A stretch of DNA of 64,000 nt, from positions 310,001-374,000 of the forward strand of contig JAWKXU010000001.1 of the NCBI GenBank assembly GCA_041396845.1, given 5' to 3'. Source of the DNA: JAWKXU01 sp020446465 (GTDB lineage Bacteria > Pseudomonadota > Alphaproteobacteria > Sphingomonadales > Sphingomonadaceae). Each line of letters opens with the position of its first letter. Position 1 is the stretch's first letter. A program made the translations under genes and the position numbers. Below are positions 17,133-25,913 of the stretch, piece after piece. A model generated the notes under the pieces. It saw only the letters and a program-made list of their open reading frames with translations, did not search any database and was not told where the DNA came from.

Positions 17133-17235
17133 CGTCTGTCCTTCCTTCAAGGCCAGACTCTAATCGCTCGTGGAGGAAAATCAGGGGGTCACGTCAGACA
17201 TTGAAGACAGACTGCATCTCTTTCTTGAGTAGGTT

Positions 17236-17463
17236 CTATGGTGAAGAACCTGCCTCCGGTTCAAGGCATTTGGCAACTACGTATCGTTTGAAGACAGTTG
17301 GCGTCCGACCACGCTGAGCAATGGTCTTAACTGGGGCCGGGAAGCCTTCCGGCACTTTTACAAAAACAACCCCATGCACCGTAGGCATGTTGATGAGCGT
17401 GTGGACACTGGATGCTTTGGATTTTGTTGGTCGTGACAGCACGAAGGGTGTGTAGCGATTCAC
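17236..17463 (-). CDS. Unrecognised 75-residue open frame
   Basis: Reverse-strand frame beginning MNRYTPFVLSRPTKSK and containing HGVVFVKVPEGFPAPVKTIA. I do not recognise it and it has no clear ribosome binding site. It fills the gap between the IS3 element and the small-protein pair, and may be chance or a remnant. Confidence 0.2.
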   Translation of the reverse strand: MNRYTPFVLSRPTKSKASSVHTLINMPTVHGVVFVKVPEGFPAPVKTIAQRGRTPTVFKRYVVAKCLEPEAGSSP

Positions 17464-17479
17464 AAGGCATGGAACGACA

Positions 17480-17794
17480 ATGGCCGATCACGACCAAGGC
17501 GATGATCCAGAAGATAAACGACCCGGGCGCAATTGGCAGCCCGTACCCGATCAGGCGATTGCATTCTTGAGTGCAGTGCCGGCGCAAGCTGATGTTTACG
17601 GCGACAACCTTGTGGAACTGGCCGAACAGGTGCGTGATTTTGCACTGGATAGCTTCGGGCGGGCGAGGCGTGAAGCCAGAAATCCGACAAGGCAGGCTGT
17701 GTTCGTGAAACAGGCGCTGGCCCTGTCGAAAGGCTATGCAAGTCTGGTTGCTGCCATGGATCGTCACCGCAAGGCATTGCGCGAGGAGGACTGA
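17480..17794 (+). CDS. Small hypothetical protein
   Basis: 104 residues, acidic at the start (MADHDQGDDPEDKRPGRNW), then mostly helical (NLVELAEQVRDFALDSFGRA, KQALALSKGYASLVAAMDRH). No known domain is recognised. It ends 3 bases before the next gene and is translated with it. The pairing with a Cys/His-rich small protein is typical of accessory or phage-like regions of alphaproteobacteria. Confidence 0.6.
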   Translation: MADHDQGDDPEDKRPGRNWQPVPDQAIAFLSAVPAQADVYGDNLVELAEQVRDFALDSFGRARREARNPTRQAVFVKQALALSKGYASLVAAMDRHRKALREED

Positions 17795-17797
17795 ACG

Positions 17798-18070
17798 ATG
17801 GGGAATAAACATATGCGTAATATTGCTCCCATGCAGTCTGCGCCGCGCTGCGGCGCGCGAACCCGGTCAGGCGACCCCTGCAAGTCTCCGTGTATCGCCG
17901 GGGCTGCACGATGCCGGATGCATGGTGGCAAGGGTTCGGGGGCGCCACATGGCAATCACAATGCCCGCAAGCATGGTGCCCATGATAAGGAAATGCGTGA
18001 AAGGACGACGCGTATTCATGCACTGCTGGGCGACGTGCGCCGGACTGTAAAGAGGGCTGTATTGAATTGA
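17798..18070 (+). CDS. Small Cys/His-rich HGG-motif protein
   Basis: 90 residues with GAGGAGGACTGAACG upstream of ATG 17798. The central block RCGARTRSGDPCKSPCIAG, then RCRMHGGKGSGAPHGNHNA and KHGAHDKEM is a common small family in phage and integrative-element regions; the Cys and His spacing suggests metal binding. Function is unknown. The following 18071-18320 stretch contains no gene I can support. Confidence 0.7.
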   Translation: MGNKHMRNIAPMQSAPRCGARTRSGDPCKSPCIAGAARCRMHGGKGSGAPHGNHNARKHGAHDKEMRERTTRIHALLGDVRRTVKRAVLN

Positions 18071-18320
18071 TGATGATGATCTGAACGCAGCCGTATGGGG
18101 CGCGGCAACCCGAGGTGCTGTCGGAGCTTCGCGCAAGCCAGATCAGGTGAGATCCAACCTGTGGAGACCATCGGGGCCAGCGGCTATCTTACGCCGCGCA
18201 AACAGGCCGGAACGATGATCGTAACCTGACAGCCCAAGCCTGGCAGATCAAACCATCACTTCATTTTAGCTATGCAGTGCAGGAGCTATCCACAGATGAC
18301 GGCACTAATCAATCCACATT

Positions 18321-18361
18321 TTCCCAAAATGGGAAATTAAGCTTGCTTCCCAAAATGGGAA
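18321..18361. promoter_or_regulatory. Twin palindromic operators of higBA
   Basis: TTCCCAAAATGGGAA occurs at 18321-18335 and again at 18347-18361, 26 bases apart centre to centre, and the second copy ends 16 bases before the toxin start codon. Each copy is a near-perfect inverted repeat. The placement fits autoregulation by the HigA antitoxin HTH. Confidence 0.75.
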
Positions 18362-18377
18362 ATGGCATATTCCACTT

Positions 18378-18680
18378 ATGAGGATTATTGCCCGCAAAAA
18401 TATCGTGACCTATTTTGCGAGGCATTCACTGACCCGTGCATCACTAACGCATTGGCTCGAGGTAGCCGAAAATGCGACATGGTCCTCCACGAATGAGGTC
18501 ATTGCAGACTTTTCAAAGGCAAAGACAGTGGCGGCTGAGCGGGTTCGTTTCGAGGTGGCGGGGGGCGACCACAGAATGATCGTTGCTTTCCATTTTCGGA
18601 GGGGAATTGCGTTCATCAAGTTCATTGGAACGCATGAGGAATATGATCGCATCGACGCGGCAACCGTCGATCAATTTTGA
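18378..18680 (+). CDS. higB: HigB-type mRNA interferase toxin
   Basis: 100 residues matching the HigB_toxin family (RelE-fold): MRIIARKNIVTYFARHS, then LTHWLEVAENATWSSTNEV, then VRFEVAGGDHRMIVAFHF and FIKFIGTHEEYDRID. These toxins cleave mRNA at the ribosome. It precedes its antitoxin, the order typical of HigBA. Twin operators lie just upstream. Catalytic residues of this family are not well enough known to me to check individually, but length and conserved blocks look complete. Confidence 0.9.
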   Translation: MRIIARKNIVTYFARHSLTRASLTHWLEVAENATWSSTNEVIADFSKAKTVAAERVRFEVAGGDHRMIVAFHFRRGIAFIKFIGTHEEYDRIDAATVDQF

Positions 18681-18691
18681 AGGATAGGTAC

Positions 18692-19057
18692 ATGGATATC
18701 AGGCCAATCAAAAATGATGATGACCATCGGGCTGCGGTCGAAGAGATCCGGGCACTCTGGAACGCGGAAGCAGGCAGCGCTGATGAGGACCGTCTCGATG
18801 TGCTGGCAACGCTGGTTGACGAGTACGAGCGCAAGCGTTGGCCGGTCGACAAGCTGGATCCGGTGGAAGCGATTGAGGCGGCAATGGAGACAGAAGGGCG
18901 TACACGCGCCGACCTGGCAACCTTGATCGGCCAATCTCGCGCATCAGAAGTTCTCGCTCGCAAGCGCCCTTTAACGTTGCACATGATACGCAAGATCGAA
19001 CAGGCTTGGCATGTTCCTGCATCGGTTCTGGTTCGTGAATATCAACTATCACGTTGA
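18692..19057 (+). CDS. higA: HigA-type antitoxin
   Basis: 121 residues from ATG 18692, with AAGGATAGG upstream. The N-terminal half (MDIRPIKNDDDHRAAVEEI) is the toxin-binding part common to HigA proteins that act with HigB_toxin; residues about 75-120 are an XRE helix-turn-helix (RADLATLIGQSRASEVLARK). It should neutralise HigB and, with it, repress the promoter through the palindromes at 18321-18361. Confidence 0.9.
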   Translation: MDIRPIKNDDDHRAAVEEIRALWNAEAGSADEDRLDVLATLVDEYERKRWPVDKLDPVEAIEAAMETEGRTRADLATLIGQSRASEVLARKRPLTLHMIRKIEQAWHVPASVLVREYQLSR

Positions 19058-19297
19058 TGAATGGAGTTGAAAGGGTCTGTCAGGTTAACTCCTGTCCGCC
19101 GCGTCAAAGGGGGAGCCCCCGACTGGCAGCTTCTGAAATGCCGGCCTGGGAAGCAATTATTGGATAAATCCATAGGTCAGTGACGCATGTGCCAATGGCA
19201 TATGGCTTGCCATGTCGTTCAGTTTGGCAATATCACAAAGCTTGAAGCAATTCAGTTTATTAGCCAATCAGGCTTGGCAAGAAGGAGCGTTATTTTC

Positions 19298-20311
19298 ATG
19301 CAGAACCGTCGTCTGGGAAAGTCTGCCATCGTTGTTTCCGAAATCTGCATGGGCACTATGACCTTTGGGTCATTTGCAGATGAGACAACTTCGCTTCGTA
19401 TCCTGGATCGGGCTTTCGATGCAGGGATCAATTTCTACGACACGGCTGAGGGCTACCCGGTGCCGCCTGCTCCACATTATGCAGGGCTGACAGAAGAAAT
19501 TGTAGGAAAGTGGCTCAAGACAAAGAACCGTGATGCCATTGTTCTGGCTACCAAGGTTTCAGGGCCCAGTCATATATGGTTCCAGTCGCCATTACGAGCC
19601 GGACGGACTGCGCTCGATCGCCATAATATAACCCGCGCAATCGAGGGGAGCCTCAAGCGACTTGGTGTTGATTATGTGGATCTTTATCAAACGCATTGGC
19701 AAGATCCGGAAATTCCTCACGATGAAACATTGATGGTGCTGGATGAACTTGTCACTGCGGGCAAGGTTCGCATTATCGGATCCTCAAATGACAATGCCTG
19801 GGGGTTAATGAAAAGCCTTGCAACTTCAGAGAAACTTGACGTTGCACGTTACCAGACGATCCAGAATAATTTCAGCCTAAACAACCGGCGCTTTGAGGAT
19901 GAACTCGCAATTATATGCAGGCGTGAAGGGGTGAGCCTGATACCTTATTCCCCCATTGGTGGTGGGGTATTGTCTGGCAAATATTGCCATGACAAACAGC
20001 CCGATGCTCGCTTTACCCGTTATTTTGAAATGGGTGGCCGTCAGGCAGAAATGGCTTCGCGCTACAAGAACAGCAAGACCCTGACATCGACAGAGCGCTT
20101 CATGGATATTGCTGCGGAAGCTGGCATAAGCCCGGTGACGCTGGCAGTTGCATGGTCGAAACAGCATGATTTTGTTGCTTCAACTATCGTGGGTGCAACC
20201 CGTGAAGACCAACTTGACGAGCTTTTTGCCGCCGCTGATCTCGTTCTTTCCGCTGATGTATTGGCAGCAATAGACCAGGTATCGACCGATGTCATGTATC
20301 CGATGGGGTAA
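19298..20311 (+). CDS. Aldo/keto reductase
   Basis: 337 residues from ATG 19298, preceded by AAGGAGCG. AKR catalytic tetrad is visible: Asp in FYDTAEGY, Tyr in the same motif, Lys in VLATKVSGP, His in YQTHWQDPE. NADPH-binding C-terminal residues lie around IVGATREDQLDE. It resembles Tas/YghZ-like AKRs that reduce aldehydes and ketones. An open frame extends 37 codons upstream without a good start. It is flanked by IS6-type ends in direct orientation (19078 and 20412), so it may have come in with IS6 copies. Confidence 0.93.
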   Translation: MQNRRLGKSAIVVSEICMGTMTFGSFADETTSLRILDRAFDAGINFYDTAEGYPVPPAPHYAGLTEEIVGKWLKTKNRDAIVLATKVSGPSHIWFQSPLRAGRTALDRHNITRAIEGSLKRLGVDYVDLYQTHWQDPEIPHDETLMVLDELVTAGKVRIIGSSNDNAWGLMKSLATSEKLDVARYQTIQNNFSLNNRRFEDELAIICRREGVSLIPYSPIGGGVLSGKYCHDKQPDARFTRYFEMGGRQAEMASRYKNSKTLTSTERFMDIAAEAGISPVTLAVAWSKQHDFVASTIVGATREDQLDELFAAADLVLSADVLAAIDQVSTDVMYPMG

Positions 20312-20406
20312 CTTATGTTTTGTGTAGCCTGGGGCAGGATAATGCGTCAAGATGTCTCGTTCTGCTGCTTGATGAGTGAGCGGACCTTCTCAATATGAGC
20401 TGCTGC

Positions 20407-21159
20407 GGCATTGTCAGGTTAACTTTCGCTAGTCGCGTTAAGCCGCGAACCTAAAAATTCATGCTGCAGTTGCGGACGCGGTTAGCCACTCTGCCATCGC
20501 GGCGGATCGATACTTTCGCATTGTCTTTCTGGAGATGAGGTGACGCTCAATGTTGAAGGTATTGTAGATTGCTGAGTGGGTGGAAACGAAGCGCTGGGCC
20601 TGTCCTTGGGACTTGAAGCGCTGCATCTTTCGCTCTCGTCGTCGGACCGGAAGATGGGAGTTTTCGACCCGATTGTTATCGTGTAATCGGCCCGGCTTGT
20701 GGCGCTTCTGGCAACCTAGAATCTTCATTGCCGCAGGATAGGATTTCAGTCCATCGGTCACGATTGCATCTGGTAAGTAGCCCTGGTTCTTCAGAAGTTT
20801 CCTGAGTAATTTCAATGCTGCGTCTTTGTTTCGACGCTTCTGGACCAGGACATCGAGAACCTCGCCTTCCTTGTCGACAGCCCGCCACATAAACATCCGT
20901 TGGCCGTTTATTCGGACGACCATTTCGTCGAGATGCCAGATGGAATCTGCGCGTCCGCGCTTGCGCCGAAAGTTCGCTGCAATGGCTGGCCCGAACTTGT
21001 TGGCCCAGCATCGGACCGTTTCATAGGTGACGTCGATGCCGCGTTCGGCGAGCAGATCTTCGACGTCGCGCAGGCTCAGAGTGAACCGATAATAGAGCCA
21101 GATTCCAAGCCGATTACGTCTGACGGAAAGCGGTGGCGCTTGAAGGAAATCGGTTTCAT
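20407..21159 (-). pseudogene. IS6 family transposase with 1-base frameshift
   Basis: The reverse strand starts at ATG 21159 (MKPISFKRHRFPSDVI), then loses one base near 21110-21114, after which the true frame continues (LSLRDVEDLLAERGIDVTYE, HLDEMVVRINGQRMFM, IVTDGLKSYPAAMK, VENSHLPVRRRERKMQRF) to the stop at 20459. With the single base restored, the protein would be full length with all DDE residues. The right end GGCATTGTCAGGTTAAC is at 20407-20423; no matching left end is seen. The element is dead unless the frameshift is bypassed. Confidence 0.85.
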
Positions 21160-21300
21160 AGGCGCCTCTCTACCGGCGAAGAATTGCCAAGTGGAGACGA
21201 GTTGCCATCCGACTGATGATGTGGATGGCCCCTGTACCCGACAATGGTGAGTCGTATTGTGGGCTGTTGTCGAAGCACCCCACGGAAAGGACCATCCACA

Positions 21301-21718
21301 ATGGAGATTACCACGATCGGCCTTGATTTGGCCAAGTCTGTTTTTCAGTTGCACGCTGTCGATCGCTATGGCGCTGTTGTCTGGCGCAAGCAGCTTCGGC
21401 GCGCAGCGTTGCTCGATGTGCTGGCCAAGGTTCCTGCCTGTTTGATTGGCATGGAGGCTTGCGCCACCTCGCATTATTGGGCGCGCGAGATTTCCGCGCT
21501 GGGACATGAAGTGCGGTTGATGCCGCCAGCCTATGTGAAGGCCTATCTCAGGCGGCAGAAGAATGACGCCGCTGATGCAGAAGCAATCTGCGAAGCGGTA
21601 CGACGTCCGACAATGCGGTTCGTCCCGGTCAAGAGTGCCGAGCGCCAAGCTGTCCTTGCCTTGCATCGTTCACGCGACCTGCTGGTCCGCCAGCGCACCA
21701 TGCTGATCAATGCTATGT
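21301..21718 (+). mobile_element. IS110 family transposase N-terminal fragment
   Basis: From ATG 21301 the frame encodes the RuvC-like DEDD domain of an IS110/IS1111 transposase: TTIGLDLAKSVFQLHAVD, IGMEACATSHYWAREI, YVKAYLRRQKNDAADAEAI, LLVRQRTMLINAM. It breaks at about 21718, where an MDR oxidoreductase begins in another frame. The catalytic C-terminal serine domain is missing. Upstream, 21240-21300 looks like the native left flank of the element. Confidence 0.85.
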
Positions 21719-22558
21719 TCCGGAGCGGTGGGACAGATTGTGGCATCTGAAAATCACGAATACCCCGTCGGCGCTTTTGTATCGACGCAGGTGTGCGATT
21801 ATCAGAGCCATCTTCTGGTATCCGGTTCGCGCGAGACCGGAATTTGGGGCAATGTTCCTCCGCGGCTGCTCGACCTTGGAGCCGATGGATTGCCATTGGA
21901 TGCCTATGCCGGGATCTTGGGAACAAGCGGCTTCACTGCTTATGCTGGCGTATTCGGCATGTTCGATCTCCAGCCAGACGAGTGTTTCGTGGTGTCGGCG
22001 GCGGGTGGCGCGGTCGGAACGGCAGCCGGAGAGTTCGCAAAACTGCGCGGGGCAAGGGTGATCGGCATTGCTGGCGGCAAGGACAAATGCCGTACCTTGA
22101 TTGATCGGCTCGGGTTTGATGCTGCGGTCGACTACAAGGCTGACCTTGGAGGCGGGCTCGACACGGTTTGTCCCGATGGGATCGATTTCTATTTCGAGAA
22201 TGTTGGGGGCGAGGTTCAGCGCGAGGTCTTTGCCAGGATGCGGAACAATGGCCGTATCGCCATGTGTGGGCAGGTGGCCCAATATACTGGCGGAGGACAG
22301 GCGGATGGTCCGAATCTGATGTCGGTGATACTCAGGCAACTCTCGATCCGCGGTTTCCTGTCCACGATTACTTTCTCTGAGCTCATTCCCCAATTCGAGA
22401 GGGACGTGGCTGCTTGGCTGCGTGAAGGGAAAGTCAGCAATCTGACGACAATCATTAACGGCATGGAAAATGCCCATGAGGCGATCAACAATCTGGTTTC
22501 CGGACAGATCGTTGGAAAGCAGCTTTTACAGTTTTCGGAAGATCCAACGCGATCATAG
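21719..22558 (+). pseudogene. MDR oxidoreductase, N-terminus replaced by IS110
   Basis: About 275 residues of a zinc-free medium-chain reductase (curcumin/prostaglandin reductase type). It starts in mid-domain (VGQIVASENHEYPVGAFV) and continues with GTSGFTAYAGVF, the cofactor motif VSAAGGAVGTAAGEFAKLRG, FENVGGEVQREVFARM and the C-terminus GKQLLQF. About the first 60 residues are gone. An ATG at 21710 inside the IS110 fragment could start a truncated protein with the Rossmann part whole, but the catalytic domain would be incomplete. It precedes an EthD gene and a broken SDR. Confidence 0.8.
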
Positions 22559-22582
22559 CAGATCAGATCGGGAGTGCACGAT

Positions 22583-22960
22583 ATGACCGTCAAATGCCTT
22601 CTCATGATACGGCGAAAGGAAGGTATGAGCTACGAGGAGTTCTCGGAGTATTGGCGCGATGTTCATGCACCGCTCGCACGCGAACATGGGGATGTTCTGG
22701 GCGTGTTGCGCTATGTTCAAGTGCGCCCGCTACGGCACCCGCAGGCAGTCGCGCTGGCTGGTGTTCGCGGTACGCCAATCGCCGATTTTGACGGTATTGC
22801 CGAGGTCTGGTGGGATAGCCTGGATATGGATGACCCGTCAGAAAGCGTGATGGAGATCGTTGCTGGCATTTTGGATGATGAGCGGCGCTTTATAGATCTG
22901 GAGCACTCCCTGATCTGGTTCGGCGTGGAAACGGTCGAGATTGGGCATCCATCGGTCTGA
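22583..22960 (+). CDS. EthD-domain protein
   Basis: 125 residues from ATG 22583 (a GTG at 22574 is in frame; GGGAG at 22570-22573 suits the ATG better). A single EthD domain: VKCLLMIRRKEGMSYEEF, YWRDVHAPLAREHG (W-x-x-x-HAP signature), LRYVQVRPLRHP, IAEVWWDS. It lies between an MDR remnant and an SDR remnant, again showing EthD beside oxidoreductases. It appears intact and is probably the only complete gene of its former operon. Confidence 0.87.
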   Translation: MTVKCLLMIRRKEGMSYEEFSEYWRDVHAPLAREHGDVLGVLRYVQVRPLRHPQAVALAGVRGTPIADFDGIAEVWWDSLDMDDPSESVMEIVAGILDDERRFIDLEHSLIWFGVETVEIGHPSV

Positions 22961-23006
22961 ACGACGCCGATGCCTGTTTTCCCTGACTTCAGAAGGCCAA
23001 CAAGAA

Positions 23007-23861
23007 ATGCGGAATAATCCCTTTGATCTCAACGGCAGGGTGGCGCTGGTAACGGGTGGCGCAAGCGGGATCGGCCAAGCCATGGCTATAGCTATGGCGA
23101 ATGCCGGCGCAAACGTCGTAATCTGGGACATTGATCCTGCGGGTTTGGAGGCTGCACGAAATTCGGCGGCTGAACTCGGGATAGATCTCGGGGCGGCTTG
23201 CGTAGATGTGAGTGACGAAGGTGCCGTGAAACGTGCTGTCAGCGCGATCATCGATAAGTTTGGGCGCATTGATGCAGCCTTCGCAAATGCGGGCACATCT
23301 ATTCCCACTCCGACATTGGCAATGGATGCCGTCGATTATCAGCGGGTCATGGCGGTCAACCTAGAAGGGGTCCTGTGGACGCTATACCCTGACCGGATCG
23401 TCATTGCTGCCGAGGGGCAGATATTATGCGAGCATCGGCGGATCATGGATCGGGCGCGACAATGCGGGCAAACGGTTTATAACTGGCGGCATTATCTTGC
23501 CGTGGTTCAGCGCAAGCCTGGAGCCCTGCGCAATGGTGCCCCCTTCACCGAGATGCCCGGCGCCTTCCGACAACTGCAGTCGCACCTTCTCAGGCATCCG
23601 GGCGGTGACAGGGAGATGGTCGACATCCTCTCGCTGGTTCTGCACCACGATGAGCAGGCGGTGCTCTGTGCTGTCGAGCTGGCGTTGGAAGCAGGTGTTC
23701 CCACCAAGACCCATATCCTGAACCTGCTGCACAGGCTGATCGATGGCAAGGACGGGAACCCATCGAGGATCGATGCGCCGCAGGCGCTGGCGTTAAGACG
23801 TGAGCCAAAGGCCAATGTCGCCCGCTACGATGCCTTGCGCGGCAAGGAGGTGCGCGCATGA
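23007..23861 (+). pseudogene. In-frame fusion of SDR N-terminus to IS21 IstA C-terminus
   Basis: From ATG 23007 the first 125 residues are an SDR: VTGGASGIGQAMAIAMANAG, the Asp-rich WDIDPAGLEA, FANAGTS and MAVNLEGVLW. The catalytic Ser-Tyr-Lys part is absent. At about 23381 the frame passes without a stop into the last 160 residues of an IS21 transposase IstA (PDRIVIAAEGQILCEHRRIM, YNWRHYLAVVQRKPGALRNG, ILNLLHRLIDGKD). Neither part can work. The end at 23861 overlaps istB by four bases, as in real IS21 elements. Confidence 0.87.
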
Positions 23862-24370
23862 ATGGTCTTGGGCGTCATGATCCGGCCAGCGCTGCCGTGG
23901 TGGTAATGCTGCGCGGCCTGAAGATGTACGGCATGGCCCAGGCCGCCGGCGATCTCATCGAACAGGGCGCGCCCACGTTCGGCACGGCGGTGCCGATCCT
24001 CTCCCAGCTGCTCAAGGCCGAGATGGCTGAACGCGAGGTTCGCTCGATCGCCTATCAGATGAAGGCGGCACGGTTCCCCGCCTACAAGGATTTGGCCAGC
24101 TTCGATTTTGCCTCCAGCGAAGCGAACGAGGCCATGTTCCGCCAGCTCCATCGCGGTGAGTTTATCGATGGCGCCCACAACGTCGTCCTGATCGGCGGGC
24201 CTGGCACCGGCAAGACCCATATCGCCACCGCGCTGGGCGTTCAGGCGGTCGAACACACGCGCAAGAAGGTGCGCTTCTTCTCGACCGTCGATCTGGTCAA
24301 CGCACTGGAACAGGAGAAGGTGCTGAACAAGGCGGGCCAGCTGACCGAACGCTTGCTCCGTCTCGATCTG
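23858..24370 (+). pseudogene. istB: IS21 helper ATPase IstB, N-terminal two thirds
   Basis: From ATG 23858 the frame encodes IstB: LRGLKMYGMAQAAGDLIEQ, the Walker A NVVLIGGPGTGKTHIATALG and RKKVRFFSTVDLVNALEQEK. It stops matching at LLRLDL (about 24370), where the end of an IS5-type element begins. The Walker B portion is absent here but appears in a second copy at 32930-33345. Confidence 0.9.
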
Positions 24371-24669
24371 GGCACTTCCATTTACCTCTCGCAAATTCGG
24401 GGCTGATGTGATTCCTGTTGGGTGAAGGGGATTGTTGATGCGTCAGGCTGGGTTGTTTGGATTATCGGACCATCTGAAGCGTCTGTCTGCGGATGGCGAT
24501 CCGCTGGAAGTTCTGGCTTCGGTAGTGGATTTCGAGGTATTCCGACCCACGCTGGTTTGTGCGCTGGCTTATTCGGATGGGGTCAAGGGTGGCAGGCCGC
24601 CCTATGATCCAGTGACGATGCTGAAGGTTCTGGTGCTGGCGGCGCAGCACAATGTCAGCGATGCGCGCA
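24371..24669 (+). mobile_element. IS5 family element, left part
   Basis: A new sequence begins GGCACTTCCATTTACCTC and then encodes, from ATG 24438, MRQAGLFGLSDHLKRLSADG, FEVFRPTLVCALAYSDG, KGGRPPYDPVTMLKVLVLAA: the N-terminal domain of IS5-type transposases. It ends after 77 codons at an IS110 sliver. Confidence 0.75.
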
Positions 24670-24722
24670 TGGACGTGAGGCGGCCTCAGCGATACCCTCG
24701 GCATCACGGTTATCATTTTTCT
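24670..24722 (-). mobile_element. 53-base IS110 sliver
   Basis: The reverse strand reads QKNDNRDAEGIAEAASRP, the same as part of the IS110 copy at about 31545-31600 apart from two bases. It is wedged between IS5 and IS256 pieces, and the frame passes into the IS256 fragment without a stop. Confidence 0.75.
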
Positions 24723-25076
24723 GGTATCTGGCTATCAGCTTGGGATCGAAGCTCCCAGCCCGATCGCGGGGAATATCAAGCTCGATCTTGCCCGTGTCGG
24801 TCATCACCGTCTTGTGGCCATAGCCATTGCGGTTGTTGTTGGCCTGCTCGTCGTTCCCGAGATGATGGTCCATCTCCGCATTGAGCGCGCGTTCGGCCAG
24901 CGCCTTCTTCAGCGAATCCAGCAGGCCGCCTTGCTCAAGCGCCGTAGCAGCATCCCCACCAGCCAAAAGTTTATCCAGTAAATCAGCCGGTATCACCGGC
25001 TCCTTGCGTCGTGACATAATAGGACTCCTTCTTGCCCATTATGCCCGCCCACACACGAAATTACTGACAGTCCCGA
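24723..25076 (-). mobile_element. IS256 family element B, left part
   Basis: The reverse-strand end CTGTCAGTAATTTCGTGTG at about 25073 leads to ATG 25017 and MSRRKEPVIPADLLDKLLAG, LDSLKKALAERALNAEMDHH, TGKIELDIPRDRAGSFDPKL, an IS256-type transposase N-terminus. Cut after about 105 codons by the IS110 sliver. Its sequence is distinct from IS256 element A. Confidence 0.82.
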
Positions 25077-25274
25077 GATGATCGTCCAGTTCGGCCGCCA
25101 GCATCCGTTCCGAAAGTGCCTTCTTCAATTCGTCGATCAGCCCGTCCCGGGCGAACAGTTCCTGCGGATCACGCCCTGCCAGCAACTGATCCAGTAAATC
25201 CTTGTCGATTACCATATCGATGGTCCTTTCTTTTCCATCTATATGACCTCGCGCACAAAATTACTGACAGGCCC
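25077..25274 (-). mobile_element. IS256 family element A, left part (inverted copy)
   Basis: The end CCTGTCAGTAATTTTGTGCG at about 25274 leads to ATG 25215 and MVIDKDLLDQLLAGRDPQEL, DGLIDELKKALSERMLAAEL. It is nearly identical to the forward copy at 32107 and is cut after about 46 codons by element B, which seems to have inserted into it. Confidence 0.82.
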
Positions 25275-25573
25275 TCAGGCGGATTTCGTGACCGTTTCCC
25301 TCGAATAGCCGGCCAAGATGGTGCGCACCACAGCAGGCTTCCATCGCGATCACACAAGGCTGCATCGTTGCAACAAAGTCGATCAGTGTCTGACGGCGCA
25401 TCGTTCGACGCAGGACAACCGCACCAGCTGCGTCAATGCCCACCACACTGCAAGAGTTCTTGCCCAGATCAACACCAAGGATAACAATAGCCATCGGTCC
25501 ACTCCTTCCTCTTCTGAAGCCGGCATCATATTCGATGACCGGGAAAAGGGGCGGGCCATTCCATAATCAACAG
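25275..25573 (-). mobile_element. IS110 transposase N-terminal copy (inverted arm)
   Basis: ATG 25494 on the reverse strand encodes MAIVILGVDLGKNSCSVVGI, IAMEACCGAHHLGRLFEGNG HEIRL, identical over its length to the forward copy at 31206-31503 except that codon 70 is GAA (Glu) here. It is cut after about 75 codons at the end of IS256 element A. With the copy at 31206 it forms an inverted repeat around the cargo island. Confidence 0.85.
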
Positions 25574-25868
25574 CGAAGGCGTAGATTTTGCGGTCTATGT
25601 GCGTTCACGGCTGGTGCTGGCGGACGCCCCACGCGACGCGCAGACATGGCGGCGGTCCCGCGAAGCGGATCGGGATGATGCTGCGTTCGTGGTGGAAATC
25701 GGCGCACAGTATCTTCTGGAGGTTGCCAATTTGGGCGAGGCTGAAAAGGCCATAGCGCAAAAATTGGTGGCATTCTCCGCGTGGGCCAGAGCCTTCGAGG
25801 ATGGCTACATGGCCGGGGTGCAGGACACCGTAATGGAGGAAATAGGCCAAACGCTCCGCTCAGCCTGA
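25574..25868 (+). pseudogene. Hypothetical gene, 5' end removed by IS110
   Basis: The frame is open from the IS110 boundary (SEGVDFAVYVRSRLVLADAP) through EADRDDAAFVVEIGAQYLLE and FEDGYMAGVQDTVMEEIGQT to a stop at 25868. A start at 25599 exists but the coding character continues upstream of it into the junction, so the gene is truncated. I do not recognise the family; it is mostly helical and soluble. It converges on the reverse-strand operon. Confidence 0.5.
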
Positions 25869-25913
25869 CCCAATGACCAAGGGGGGCACCGCCCCTCTGA
25901 CAACCGCGACCAT

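Larger units (their letters stand above)
15929..17196 (-). mobile_element. Complete IS3 family element
   Basis: Terminal inverted repeats TGACGTGACCCCC (15929-15941) and GGGGGTCACGTCA (17184-17196) bound 1268 bases holding orfA and orfB. A further inner match (GATTAGAG) extends the repeats imperfectly. I see no convincing direct target duplication in the flanks, so a rearrangement after insertion is possible. Confidence 0.88.

Noticed and set aside
17197..17463. A gene in the gap beside the IS3 element
   Set aside because: The only frame is 75 codons with no known motif and no ribosome site; it is listed at low confidence and not interpreted.
21713..22477. Reverse-strand frame of 254 codons
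   Set aside because: Antisense to the MDR oxidoreductase, whose Rossmann motif is unambiguous.
23825..24394. Reverse-strand frame opposite istB
   Set aside because: IstB on the forward strand has Walker A and family-wide matches; the reverse frame has none.
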